A stretch of DNA of 50,277 nt. Source: Thermoproteota archaeon. GTDB lineage: Archaea; Thermoproteota; Methanomethylicia; Methanomethylicales; Methanomethylicaceae. The stretch is taken from NCBI GenBank assembly GCA_016882195.1, contig VGLU01000009.1, positions 1-50,277 on the forward strand, given 5' to 3'. Made by a program: the position numbers and the translations under genes. Positions within the stretch are counted from its first letter, which is position 1; every line of letters begins with the position of its first letter. Of the stretch, positions 34,045 to 41,874 are shown in pieces. Below the pieces are notes generated by a model. The model ran no database searches and was not told where the DNA came from. It saw only the letters and a list, made by a program, of their open reading frames with translations.

Positions 34045-34653
34045 ATGGATTTTCTGAAGAAGTGGGAGCCGAAAAAGAAATTTTCCAAGTTCAAAGGTCC
34101 GCTCCGCCCCCAGCTGGAGGAGGCAATAAGGATCATAAACCTCCAGATGCAGAAGCTCGACTTCAAGGGGGCCAGGATTAGGGAGTACGACCGCGCCCTC
34201 TTTGGGAGGGTTGTCCACTACTACGGCAGCAGGGATATCCGGAGGGCGAAGATCTATGCGAATGAACTCACCGAGGTGAGGAAGCTGGCGAAGGTGATAG
34301 CGACGACGAGGCTAGCCTTGGAGCAGATCACTGTCAGGCTCGGCACCGTGAGGGAGTACGGCGACGTGGCGGCGAACGTTGCCCCCGCGCTGGTGGCGAT
34401 GAAGGGCATCTACCCTGGCATATCGGAGATGGTTCCAGAGGCGGACCAGTCCTTCATGAAGCTCGGCGACCTTCTCGATGGGCTGATGGTGGAGGCTGTC
34501 CAGCACTCTGGCAGAAGCGTGACCCCTGCCTTCGCGACCGAGGAGGGGGAGAACATCCTGAAGCAGGCGGCGACCCTGGCGGAGGTGGACCTCGAGAAGA
34601 CGCTTCCGGACATACCGAACCTCGAGAAGAAGAAGGAAAGACTAGGAGTTTGA
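34045..34653 (+). CDS. CdvB/ESCRT-III (Snf7)-like protein
   Basis: Helical protein of 202 residues resembling archaeal Snf7-domain cell-division proteins. Residues 15-125 form the core: KFKGPLRPQLEEAIRIINLQMQKLDFKGARI, YANELTEVRKLAKVIATTRLALEQITVRLGTVREYGDV. These match the basic alpha1-alpha2 hairpin and the conserved ALEQI-LRLET-type stretch of CdvB. The C-terminal part (150-202) is acidic with a Pro-rich end but I see no clear winged helix or MIM2. ESCRT-III proteins form membrane-remodelling filaments in cytokinesis or vesicle budding. Neither cdvA nor cdvC (Vps4) is adjacent, so this may be one of several paralogues. Confidence 0.82.
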   Translation: MDFLKKWEPKKKFSKFKGPLRPQLEEAIRIINLQMQKLDFKGARIREYDRALFGRVVHYYGSRDIRRAKIYANELTEVRKLAKVIATTRLALEQITVRLGTVREYGDVAANVAPALVAMKGIYPGISEMVPEADQSFMKLGDLLDGLMVEAVQHSGRSVTPAFATEEGENILKQAATLAEVDLEKTLPDIPNLEKKKERLGV

Positions 34654-34704
34654 CAGAATCGGCAGGGAATCCTAGCATCTAACAGATTTCATTTCTTATA
34701 CCCA

Positions 34705-35574
34705 TCAGCTCCTTCGTGCAGTAATCAATACCCCAGCCATAACCGACGCGGCGCCTACCACAAATAGCAGGTCTATCTGCTCCCCCAAGATAAGAGAAGC
34801 CAGCAAAACAGAGACCACCGGGATGAAGAAGAGGTACGTCCCCGCCTCGTATGCCGAGACCTCCTTGAGTGCCTTGTACCATAGAAGGTAGGCAAGCCCA
34901 GAGCAGAAGATACTCAGGATTAAAACCGAAGCCCAGGAAATGGCTGAGCTTGGAAGGGCGAAGCCTTCGGATCCGATCATCAGAGGCACTAGAAACACCG
35001 TTCCGAAAAGGAATGAGAACGCGGTCACCTCAGTGGCATCGCGGTCAGCCAACTTTTTCTTTCCGTAGACCGAGTAGACGGCCCAACACAAAACCGACGC
35101 CAAACAGAGAAGGTCGCCCAAGATAGAGGGTATATTTGATATGAAACCGGTAATTCCGCCCCGAAGTATAATGACTGAAACCCCAATAAATGCGAGGACT
35201 ATTCCCAATACTTTGCCCGGGCTCAATCGTTCCTTCAGGTAGTAATGACCCAATATTGCTATGAAGATAGGGTTGGATGCGATTATTATGCTCGCCTCTG
35301 AGGCGCTGGTAAGGTTCAGCCCGATATTCTGAAATACGTGATAGAAAGTTACCCCGGTCAAGCCTAGTACAAGAAAGCCCTTCCAGTCTTTGATGAGGCC
35401 TCGAAGCCCTTTTACCGAGTATGCCATCAACATCAGAATTGGGGTGGCTATGGCGAAACGAAGGAGGGCAAGCGTTATGGGTTGAATCTCCTCCAGCCCA
35501 ATCTTGATGAGGATGAATGATGCCCCCCAAAGGATAGCGGTCGTTAGAAGCATCAGTGAGCTTCGGAGCTTCAT
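34705..35574 (-). CDS. EamA/DMT-superfamily transporter
   Basis: Ten membrane helices in 289 residues, made of two five-helix EamA repeats. The first opens LLTTAILWGASFILIKIGLEEIQPITLALLRF and the second LLCLASVLCWAVYSVYGKKKL. GLTGVTFYHVFQNIGLNLTSASEASIIIASNPIFIAIL is the classic helix 3-4 region, and YEAGTYLFFIPVVSVLLASLILGEQI the corresponding one in repeat two. Family members export amino acids or other metabolites; the substrate is not inferable. Isolated between the CdvB-like gene and the Fe-S pair. Confidence 0.92.
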   Translation of the reverse strand: MKLRSSLMLLTTAILWGASFILIKIGLEEIQPITLALLRFAIATPILMLMAYSVKGLRGLIKDWKGFLVLGLTGVTFYHVFQNIGLNLTSASEASIIIASNPIFIAILGHYYLKERLSPGKVLGIVLAFIGVSVIILRGGITGFISNIPSILGDLLCLASVLCWAVYSVYGKKKLADRDATEVTAFSFLFGTVFLVPLMIGSEGFALPSSAISWASVLILSIFCSGLAYLLWYKALKEVSAYEAGTYLFFIPVVSVLLASLILGEQIDLLFVVGAASVMAGVLITARRS

Positions 35575-35660
35575 GATTGCCGAATTTCAGCTTTGATTAA
35601 AATAGTTTTTGTTGGCTATGACCTTGAAGGACGAGATATTCAAATAGTCAATATTTAACA

Positions 35661-36923
35661 TCACTGCCCGAAGGGGTGGCCCTTTTTCAGGATACTCTTT
35701 TTGATCTCCTCATGCTTGGGTGCGAGGTACCCCTTCCTGATCAGCCGCTGTTTAAGGTGCTCGACCATCTTCGGGACGTCAATATCGACGGGGCACGTCT
35801 CCTTGCACTTTGCGCACTTCGTGCACGCATCCGCCGCGGCTGCGGCGTTCTCCTCCCCTGCTGTAAAGGCGCTCCATATTATCCCGATCCCGCCGAAGTA
35901 GTTGTGTCCGAAGGACCCACCCAGCACCCGGTAGACCGGGCACTCGTACATGCACCCGCCACACCTCAAACAGTAAAGGGCTTCCCTGAAGACAGGATCC
36001 TTAAACATCTCAGTCCGACCGTTGTCCATGAAGATAACGTGTAATTCTTTTGGACCGTGGGCGCCGTATACAAGGGTCTTCTCAATGTCTGCGGTCCTGC
36101 TTGGGCTGGTTATCATCGAAACGTAGGCGGACATGAGGATGCCGGTGGCGTAGGGCGGCAGGACCTGAACCACCTTGAATGCGTCCGATAGAGTGGGAAC
36201 CACCTTATCGATACCGGTGACGCATATATGAACTGGGGGCGCGTTGCTGACGAACCGCGCGTTCCCCTCGTTCTCTATCACGAATAATGTGCCGGTGTTC
36301 GCCGCCACCACGTTGGCACCGGTTATTCCCACGTCCGCGGTGCAGAACTTGTCCCTCAGGAACTCCCTAGCGACCCCCACTAGCGTAGGGATATCAGCCC
36401 CGACCCTCCTCCCAACGAGCTTAGAGAAGGTCTTCGCCACCTCCTCCTTCGGGACATGCACCGCCGGGTTGAGGAGGTGGGTCGGCTTCTCCTTTCTTAG
36501 TTGAATAATGAACTCGCCGAGGTCGGTCTCGTACACCCTGTTTCCCTGCTCCTCGAGTAGCTCGTTGAGGAGGATCTCATCGCTCACCAACGACTTCGAC
36601 TTCACCACGAGCTTATCTTCACCGACCAGCTTCGAGAATATCCGCCGTGCCCCCTTGGCGTCCTTTGCGAGGTAGGCGTGCCCGTGAACCAACTCTATGT
36701 TCTCCATCGCCCCCTTCACGAGATCCTGCATTGATTCAATTGACCTCTCCTTTATCTTGCGGACCTCCTTGCGGATCTGCTCGAGCTCCGGAAGGGTGGC
36801 AAGCGCGTACTCCCTCGCCGCCCTGTAAGCCGTTATCGCCCTGTCAAGCCCCATCCGCCTGTCCTCGTCCGTCATCCAGCTTTTGAACTCCTTCCTCTTC
36901 GATTTTAACCATGCAGGATCCAT
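35661..36923 (-). CDS. LutB/YkgF-like LUD-domain iron-sulfur protein
   Basis: The N-terminal LUD domain (residues 60-300) is that of lactate-utilisation proteins, with DVGITGANVVAANTGTLFVIENEGNAR as its central block. Two [4Fe-4S] motifs follow: CLRCGGCMYECPVY (near 313-326) and CTKCAKCKETCPVDI (near 370-384). In Bacillus LutABC oxidises L-lactate; archaeal relatives may use other 2-hydroxyacids. It starts directly after the upstream LutA-like stop codon (TAA then ATG), so the two form a tight operon. No LutC homologue is seen. Partner dehydrogenase and electron acceptor unknown. Confidence 0.88.
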   Translation of the reverse strand: MDPAWLKSKRKEFKSWMTDEDRRMGLDRAITAYRAAREYALATLPELEQIRKEVRKIKERSIESMQDLVKGAMENIELVHGHAYLAKDAKGARRIFSKLVGEDKLVVKSKSLVSDEILLNELLEEQGNRVYETDLGEFIIQLRKEKPTHLLNPAVHVPKEEVAKTFSKLVGRRVGADIPTLVGVAREFLRDKFCTADVGITGANVVAANTGTLFVIENEGNARFVSNAPPVHICVTGIDKVVPTLSDAFKVVQVLPPYATGILMSAYVSMITSPSRTADIEKTLVYGAHGPKELHVIFMDNGRTEMFKDPVFREALYCLRCGGCMYECPVYRVLGGSFGHNYFGGIGIIWSAFTAGEENAAAAADACTKCAKCKETCPVDIDVPKMVEHLKQRLIRKGYLAPKHEEIKKSILKKGHPFGQ

Positions 36924-37637
36924 TTAGGACTCCCTCCAAGCCCTGAGGAGAAATTCAGGGAGATCTATTACCTCTACTTTGGAGCCGCCCACCTCCTTAA
37001 AGTTGTAGTTGCAGAATGGGCATGAGGTGATGATGATGTCCACACCCTCGGGGCGGTCGTTTAATACTGTTTTGGCGACCTCCAGCGCGATCTCCGGGAA
37101 GACGGAGTGGACCCCGCCGCCGGAACCGCAACATATCGACTTGCCCCTATTGTACTTGAACTCGACCAGCTCCACGCCTGGCACGAGCTTAACGAGTTCA
37201 CGGGGCTCCTTGTAGACGCCCATGTGCCTGCCGAGGTGGCACGGGTCGTGGTACACTACTTTTACTTTTATGGGCTTCAGGTGCTGCTTTAGCTCCTTAG
37301 AGTGATCGAAAAGGAACTGTGAGATATGTCGAACCCTGAAGGGAACATCACCCACGAGTACATGGTACTCGCTGGACATGGTTCTGAAGCACCCGGGGCA
37401 GCTCGTGACGACCTCGCGGTAGCCCTTTGATTTGATATGATCGGCAGTCCTCTTGGCGACCGTCTTTGCATCCTCCACCTGGCCAGTTCTCAGAAGCACT
37501 GACCCGCAGCACCCCTCGTCGTCAAGGGTCTCGTACTCAATGCCGAGCCGGCGAAGCAACTCCTCGGTGGCGTCTGCAATGCTCTTCGTCCTGAGCCGGG
37601 ACATGCAACCCCGCCAGTAGAGGATCTTGCCGGACAT
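36924..37637 (-). CDS. LutA/HdrB-like CCG-domain iron-sulfur protein
   Basis: Two cysteine-rich CCG domains. The first has WRGCMSR, DEGCCGSVLLRTG and SCPGCFRTM. The second has YHDPCHLGRHMG, SICCGSGGGVHSVF and SCPFCNYNF. Such domains bind noncubane or [4Fe-4S] clusters for electron transfer or disulfide/hydroxyacid chemistry, as in LutA, GlpC, GlcF and HdrB. At 237 residues it matches LutA. The downstream gene is LutB-like. Its promoter and first five codons are duplicated 1.8 kb away on the far side of the restriction-modification island. Confidence 0.9.
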   Translation of the reverse strand: MSGKILYWRGCMSRLRTKSIADATEELLRRLGIEYETLDDEGCCGSVLLRTGQVEDAKTVAKRTADHIKSKGYREVVTSCPGCFRTMSSEYHVLVGDVPFRVRHISQFLFDHSKELKQHLKPIKVKVVYHDPCHLGRHMGVYKEPRELVKLVPGVELVEFKYNRGKSICCGSGGGVHSVFPEIALEVAKTVLNDRPEGVDIIITSCPFCNYNFKEVGGSKVEVIDLPEFLLRAWRES

Positions 37638-37686
37638 AACGATCAGACCTTATTATCTCTGAGAGGGTAGTATTAAAACGTAATTA
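37626..37686. repeat. 61-bp direct repeat, left copy (lutA-like promoter and first codons)
   Basis: Matches 39445-39505 at 54 of 61 positions by my count, in the same orientation 1,819 bp away. This copy covers the first four codons of the LutA-like gene and its upstream promoter. The right-most 23 bp are identical in both copies. It forms the left boundary of the restriction-modification island. Confidence 0.8.
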
Positions 37687-37755
37687 GGAGTTTTTATTGA
37701 GTAGGTATTAAATAGGTTATTTTTACTATAGGATATTATAATTAGAGGAAAATCC

Positions 37756-38421
37756 ATGACCCGGCTTCATGCACTCTTCGAAGATCAGAGGCTTGTTGAG
37801 AAAGTCCAGCGCAAACTCCCTAATCTCTTTCAGATGGCCGAGATTGAGAGCTCAAGGGCCGGGAAAGTTGGTATGGAAGTTGGTTCGTTGAGAGAGCGCA
37901 TCCTCATCGCTCTTCTTATCTATAAGTTTGGTCCCGACGCTGTTGAAACAAAAATCCCCATAACCAAGAGCCAAGTTGATGTTAGGCTTTTTGGCGAGGC
38001 AATCTCAATTAAAACCATAACAGGTCTCTCTGGCGTCAAGGCAGTATGGACCGTGGATGCAGAAAGCGCAAGACTCTTTTCCAAGAAGTATAAACCTGAA
38101 TGCGAGATCCTTCTAATCCAAGTCAAATGGGACTGCAAGAATCCGAGACCTGAAACAATCCCCGGTAATCCAAGACATCCCGGAGGCCTCTTTCTAATCC
38201 CGCTTGATGCGCAGCTAAAGCTATTTGCATCCTTGGGTAGAGAGAATTATCTGAAACTTCCTAAGCCCGGCACAAACCCGCGAGGGGTTGAATTTTCTAG
38301 GGAGACTGTTATGCGACTTATACAGGACCCTAACTCAAGGTGCATTCCAATCCTGTGGAGAAAGACAAAGGTCGACTACGATCCTTATAAAAGATGGGTG
38401 GACTATTGGTCAGCAGATTAA
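37756..38421 (+). CDS. Candidate type II restriction endonuclease (possibly ThaI-like)
   Basis: A 221-residue protein encoded tail to tail with a DNA methyltransferase, 4 bp apart, as expected for a type II system. Residues 45-62 form a helix with Glu47 (SLRERILIALLIYKFG), then ETKIPITKSQVDVRLFGEAISIKTITG gives a possible PD-(D/E)xK-like centre: Asp75, Glu81, Lys86. A C-terminal GGLFLIPLDAQLKLF segment and aromatic-rich tail follow. It recalls the Thermoplasma ThaI (CGCG) family, but I hold that only weakly. Base composition is clearly more AT-rich than neighbouring genes, suggesting acquisition. ATG at 37756 is preceded by GAGGAAAA. Confidence 0.7.
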   Translation: MTRLHALFEDQRLVEKVQRKLPNLFQMAEIESSRAGKVGMEVGSLRERILIALLIYKFGPDAVETKIPITKSQVDVRLFGEAISIKTITGLSGVKAVWTVDAESARLFSKKYKPECEILLIQVKWDCKNPRPETIPGNPRHPGGLFLIPLDAQLKLFASLGRENYLKLPKPGTNPRGVEFSRETVMRLIQDPNSRCIPILWRKTKVDYDPYKRWVDYWSAD

Positions 38422-38425
38422 CTCG

Positions 38426-39322
38426 TCAAATAAAAGACGGTATCTTTGTCTGGTTGATAAGATCTGCTATCCGTTTCTTTGCTTTTTCAACGTAATCTTG
38501 GCTTATATCAACACAGATGAAGTGCCTGCCAGCCTTTATGGCAGCTATCGCCGTGGTGCCAACGCCGCAGAAAGGATCAAGGACAACCTCATCCTTGAAG
38601 GTATAAAGTTGGATGCACCGGTAAGGCAACTCCACCGGGAATGGGGCAGGGTGTCCTACCTTTTTTGCGGATTCTGGCATGAACTTCCAAACGCTCTTAG
38701 TGTACTCCAAAAACTCTTCACTAGTTATAGTGTCGACCTTGTCCTTCTTACTCCTTGAGAACTTCAATTTAGAGAATATTAGAATATACTCGTGAGTATC
38801 CCTTAGCGTCGGGTTTGAGGCAGAAGACCAACTCCCCCATGCAGTTGAAGTCCCTGCACCTGCCTCTTTGCCCCAGATGATCTCCCCGCGCATTATGAAG
38901 CCGACTTCCTGCATACAGTCGATTATGAACTTGTGGTAAGGGATGTAAGGCTTCCTTCCCACATTGGCAATATTTATACAGGCACGACCTCCTGGAATCA
39001 AAACCCGATAAGTTTCTGCAAAAACCTCCTTCAGTAGGTCGAGGTATGCAGGTAGGTCTAGGTCTTCGTCATAGTCCTTTCCAACGTTATAAGGCGGCGA
39101 AGTAACCATAAGATGCACGCTACTATCCGGAATCATCGAGAGGGATCTGCTGTCTGCACAAATGACTTTATCGAGCACCTCTTGAGGTACGGAATTTTCT
39201 ATTTCTTGCGCCGTTTCGTTGATTTTTGTTTTTGAATATAGTGACCTGCTGTAAAATGGTGACGAATCGTGACCTTCTCTTTTTGAGACCCCAAAGCTCT
39301 TCGTTCTTGTCCCATTACGCAT
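38426..39322 (-). CDS. DNA methyltransferase, TSPPY class (probable N4-cytosine)
   Basis: Modification enzyme of the island. The catalytic motif IV TSPPY is at residues 74-78, before motif I (SAM binding), DPFCGVGTT at about 249-257, giving the beta-class order. TSPPY with this order usually means N4-methylcytosine (some are N6-adenine). After motif IV come GRACINIANVGRKPYIPYH and the HEYILIF block; VDISQDYV is the motif II acidic end. A Ser/Thr-rich stretch (GAGTSTAWGSWSSASNPTLRDTHEY) may be part of target recognition. Length 298 is typical. AT-rich minus-strand TATA (ATTATATATC, about 39349-39358) lies upstream. Faces the nuclease gene. Confidence 0.9.
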   Translation of the reverse strand: MRNGTRTKSFGVSKREGHDSSPFYSRSLYSKTKINETAQEIENSVPQEVLDKVICADSRSLSMIPDSSVHLMVTSPPYNVGKDYDEDLDLPAYLDLLKEVFAETYRVLIPGGRACINIANVGRKPYIPYHKFIIDCMQEVGFIMRGEIIWGKEAGAGTSTAWGSWSSASNPTLRDTHEYILIFSKLKFSRSKKDKVDTITSEEFLEYTKSVWKFMPESAKKVGHPAPFPVELPYRCIQLYTFKDEVVLDPFCGVGTTAIAAIKAGRHFICVDISQDYVEKAKKRIADLINQTKIPSFI

Positions 39323-39444
39323 AATTCTCGTTATTAATAGGATCAGATATATAATTAATACTTGTTGGAAATTAGCTCCACGAACTTGCTTTCGTTAGTA
39401 AAGGTTGGAGACGGAAGACCCTGTGCTTTTTCACCTTAACACTC

Positions 39445-39505
39445 CTTGCCAGACATGGTGATCAGACCCTATAATCTCTGAAAGGGTAGTATTAAAACGT
39501 AATTA
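39445..39505. repeat. 61-bp direct repeat, right copy (relic lutA promoter)
   Basis: On the minus strand this copy still begins ATG TCT GGC AAG, the first codons of the LutA-like gene, but runs into TAA after six codons (MSGKEC). The adjoining promoter sequence is nearly the same as the functional copy at 37626-37686. It marks the right boundary of the island and the ancestral junction. Confidence 0.8.
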
Positions 39506-39588
39506 ATAAGCCCAGCATTGATGCAATTTCTGATAACACAATAGAAATATAAATTTTGGAACAACGTACTTGTTTGAGACGGTTTGTC

Positions 39589-39780
39589 ATGACATGCTAT
39601 TTCAGGCATCTACAACAGACCTTCAAGAAGGCAGGAATTGAGGTTACAAAGGAGAACAAACGCAAAATTGACACAATGATTCATAAGATCGTGGGTGTAG
39701 GATACAAGAACTGTCCTGCCGCTTGGAGAGAGGTAAAGAGGAGAATAGTAGAGGACGAGGAAAGTTTTGCTCTAAGCTAA
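39589..39780 (+). CDS. Small conserved-looking archaeal protein, 63 aa
   Basis: Begins MTCYFRHLQQTFKKAGIEVTKENKRKIDTMIHKIVGVGYKNCPAAWREVKRRI and ends with an acidic tail. The even charge pattern and the CYFRH...YKNCPAAW motif, with two Cys and one His, suggest a conserved helical, possibly metal-binding, family that I recall from archaeal genomes but cannot name. The ATG at 39589 fits better than earlier in-frame starts at 39556. It is the first gene right of the island; before the insertion it would have been divergent from the LutA-like gene. Function unknown. Confidence 0.65.
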   Translation: MTCYFRHLQQTFKKAGIEVTKENKRKIDTMIHKIVGVGYKNCPAAWREVKRRIVEDEESFALS

Positions 39781-39833
39781 AAAGAGAATGGGGCAGACAA
39801 GAATGGCTAGAACAGATGGAAAGTGAGACCTAT

Positions 39834-40406
39834 ATGAAAGCGTTGATTTTGAACGGTTCAAGAAAGGGCGACAGGTTTCTTGATGCTGCATCTGATGTCT
39901 TGTCCCATACGCTGAAGGGTGCAGGTTACGAGGTTGACCCTCTCATCCTTCGCGACCTAAAGATCGCAAGCTGCAAGGGCTGCTTCGACTGCTGGGTAAA
40001 GACCCCCGGCGTCTGCTCAACCGACGATGAAGGGCGCCTCGTGCCAATGAAGATGATGCAGAGCGACCTGATGATCTACCTTACACCCATAATCATCGGC
40101 GGGTTCTCGTCTGAGCTCAAGAAGGGCCTCGACAGGATCACCGGCGCCCTCCTTCCCTTCTTGACGAATGTCAACGGTGAAATCCACCACCCCTTTCGCT
40201 ACAAAAAATACCCAAAGATACTGGGCATCGGCATCCTCCCCCAGCCGGACGAGGAGGCAGAGAGGATCTTCAGAACCCTCGTGAACCGCAACGCCCTGAA
40301 CATCCACGACAAAGGTCACTCCACCGTCGTTTACCGCAACGACAGCCACGAAAGGGTAGCCGAGAAGATTAAGGCCCTATTGGCAGAGGCAGGCGCTGCA
40401 AAATGA
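39834..40406 (+). CDS. NADPH-dependent FMN reductase-like flavoprotein (Cys-rich)
   Basis: Flavodoxin-fold protein of 190 residues. KALILNGSRKGDRF is the FMN phosphate loop. CKGCFDCWVKTPGVCSTDDE supplies a four-Cys block like that of iron-sulfur flavoproteins (CxxCxxC...C), which bind a [4Fe-4S] cluster beside FMN. DLMIYLTPIIIGGFSSELKKGLDR follows as in the family. The ATG at 39834 starts the fold properly; the frame is open earlier. It overlaps the next flavoprotein gene by 4 bp (ATGA), so the two are translated together, likely as partners in electron transfer. Confidence 0.87.
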   Translation: MKALILNGSRKGDRFLDAASDVLSHTLKGAGYEVDPLILRDLKIASCKGCFDCWVKTPGVCSTDDEGRLVPMKMMQSDLMIYLTPIIIGGFSSELKKGLDRITGALLPFLTNVNGEIHHPFRYKKYPKILGIGILPQPDEEAERIFRTLVNRNALNIHDKGHSTVVYRNDSHERVAEKIKALLAEAGAAK

Positions 40407-41080
40407 GCTCCCCCAAGAAGGCACTGCTCCTGGTCGGTAGCCCCCGCGGAAGAGACAGCTCCTCGGAGGCTTTGGGAGGGTACCTGCTCAACAGGCTCAA
40501 GGAGCACGGTATGGAGACGGGAAAGGTATACATCCACCCGTCCATGCTTACCGAGAGGGGTCAGGCGGAGATGCTACAAGCCATCGACCGGTCCGACCTA
40601 CTGATACTTGCCTTCCCCCTATACGTGGACAGCCTCCCCGCGCCGGTCATAGCCGCCCTTGAGACCATCGCCGAGCACCGGAGGACCAAGGTGCGTAAGG
40701 AGCAGAAGCTCGTCGCAATAACAAACTCCGGATTCCCCGAGGCTTCCCAGATGGACACAGCCCTTGCGATCTGCCGCAGGTTTGCCTCCGAGACCAAGAT
40801 CGGGTGGGCTGGAGGGCTGGCTATCGGCGGTGGCGAGGCTTTACACGGCAGGTCGCTCGCGGAGGCAGGATGGATGGCGCGGAACCCGAGGAAAGCCCTT
40901 GACATGGCGGCCACGGCGCTGGCAGAGGACAGGCCCGTCCCGAAGGAGACCGTCGATATAGCGGCAAAGCCACTGATCCCGCGGTGGATGTACGTGTTCG
41001 TGGCCAACCGGTGGTTTAAGAACGAAGCGAAGAAGAACGGCGCGCAGGATAAGCTGTACGATCGACCTTACCAAGCATAG
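40403..41080 (+). CDS. Flavodoxin-fold NAD(P)H-dependent reductase
   Basis: Second flavodoxin-like protein of the pair, 225 residues. KKALLLVGSPRGRDSSSEALGGYLL is the FMN-binding loop, and LLILAFPLYVDSLPAPVIAALE the ring-stacking region. It lacks the Cys block of its partner and has a longer C-terminus (about 170-225) with a helix and basic residues (WMYVFVANRWFKNEAKKN), possibly membrane-associated. The start overlaps the preceding stop (ATGA). Substrate unknown. Confidence 0.85.
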   Translation: MSSPKKALLLVGSPRGRDSSSEALGGYLLNRLKEHGMETGKVYIHPSMLTERGQAEMLQAIDRSDLLILAFPLYVDSLPAPVIAALETIAEHRRTKVRKEQKLVAITNSGFPEASQMDTALAICRRFASETKIGWAGGLAIGGGEALHGRSLAEAGWMARNPRKALDMAATALAEDRPVPKETVDIAAKPLIPRWMYVFVANRWFKNEAKKNGAQDKLYDRPYQA

Positions 41081-41113
41081 CCTACAAGGACGGAGTGATT
41101 CGGGGAAAACCCA

Positions 41114-41144
41114 AACTAAGAAATTCTTAAATAACTAAGAAATT
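41114..41144 (+). promoter_or_regulatory. VapBC promoter with palindrome and direct repeat
   Basis: AACTAAGAAATT occurs at 41114-41125 and again at 41133-41144 (19 bp offset). TAAGAAATTCTTA at 41118-41130 is a perfect inverted repeat about a central A. The TATA-like CTTAAATA (41127-41134) overlaps both. This is the layout of a site bound by an AbrB-type antitoxin to repress its own operon (inference). Confidence 0.5.
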
Positions 41145-41174
41145 ATTAGATATGTGGATGAATAGGTGGTAAAG

Positions 41175-41450
41175 ATGGCAGAGACCTACGTCTGCAAGGT
41201 CACCTCTGTTGGCCAGATAACCCTTCCCAAGGAGGTAAGGGAGGAGCTGGAGGTGGGAGAGGAAGACTTCATCGTCCTAGAGAAGGTCGGTCAGACCTAC
41301 TTCCTCAGAAAGGTAGGCGTGGACAAAGCCCTCCTGAAACGGGTCCGCGAGAGGGTGAGGAAGAGTGGGATAACGAAGGAGAGGCTATCCGAGATAGTGG
41401 AAGAGGTATCCGAGGACGCGTGGAGAAAGACGTATGAAGGCGTTCGTTGA
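41175..41450 (+). CDS. vapB: AbrB/SpoVT-type antitoxin (VapB)
   Basis: Residues 4-48 are a swapped-hairpin AbrB DNA-binding domain: YVCKVTSVGQITLPKEVREELEVGEEDFIVLEKVGQTYFL. The C-terminal helix (LLKRVRERVRKSGITKERLSEIVEEVSEDAWRK) would wrap the toxin. The ATG at 41175 has AGGTGG 6 nt before it. The gene overlaps the PIN-domain toxin gene by 17 bp, the usual VapBC arrangement. Likely represses its own operon through the palindrome at 41118-41130. Confidence 0.88.
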   Translation: MAETYVCKVTSVGQITLPKEVREELEVGEEDFIVLEKVGQTYFLRKVGVDKALLKRVRERVRKSGITKERLSEIVEEVSEDAWRKTYEGVR

Positions 41451-41871
41451 TGCCAATACCATCTTGAGCGGGCTTCTCTTCGCCGGAAATGATGCCATCC
41501 TTCTCGAGCTCGGTAGACTGGGGGCCGTTTGTCTGATAACGAACCAGTATGTTCTTGGCGAAGTTAGGAAAGTTCTCAAGAGGAAGGAGTTCCGGCTCGC
41601 CGAGGAGGAACAGCTCCGTTTGATGAGATACGTTATGGAGTGTATCTCGATTGTTGGGGATCCCAAAGCTGAAGAGATAAGGAAACACTACGACCTGCTG
41701 AGAGACAGGAAGGATCTGCCAGTGGTTGTTGGTGTAAAAAAGGAAGGCTGCGATTATCTGATCACGGGCGATAAGGAACTCCTCTCAGAGAAGGTTAAGA
41801 GATTCGCAAATTCGATCACGACATCAGAACTGCTGGGAGCGCTGATCGAGGAAAAATTCCTAAAGCTTTGA
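41434..41871 (+). CDS. vapC: PIN-domain ribonuclease toxin (VapC)
   Basis: PIN ribonuclease of 145 residues. Acidic active-site residues are in place: Asp6 in KAFVDANTILSG, Glu in VLGEVRKVLKR (near 44), Asp near 90 in LRDRKDLPVVVGV and Asp in YLITGDKELL (near 110). The C-terminus matches the PIN_3 subgroup. VapC enzymes cleave tRNA or rRNA and are held inactive by VapB. The ATG sits within the antitoxin gene, 17 bp before its stop. No anomaly seen. Confidence 0.9.
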   Translation: MKAFVDANTILSGLLFAGNDAILLELGRLGAVCLITNQYVLGEVRKVLKRKEFRLAEEEQLRLMRYVMECISIVGDPKAEEIRKHYDLLRDRKDLPVVVGVKKEGCDYLITGDKELLSEKVKRFANSITTSELLGALIEEKFLKL

Positions 41872-41874
41872 GCG

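Noticed and set aside
37626-39505. Insertion sequence or integrated element with target duplication
   Set aside because: No transposase or integrase within the repeats, and the duplicated unit is far longer than normal target duplications.
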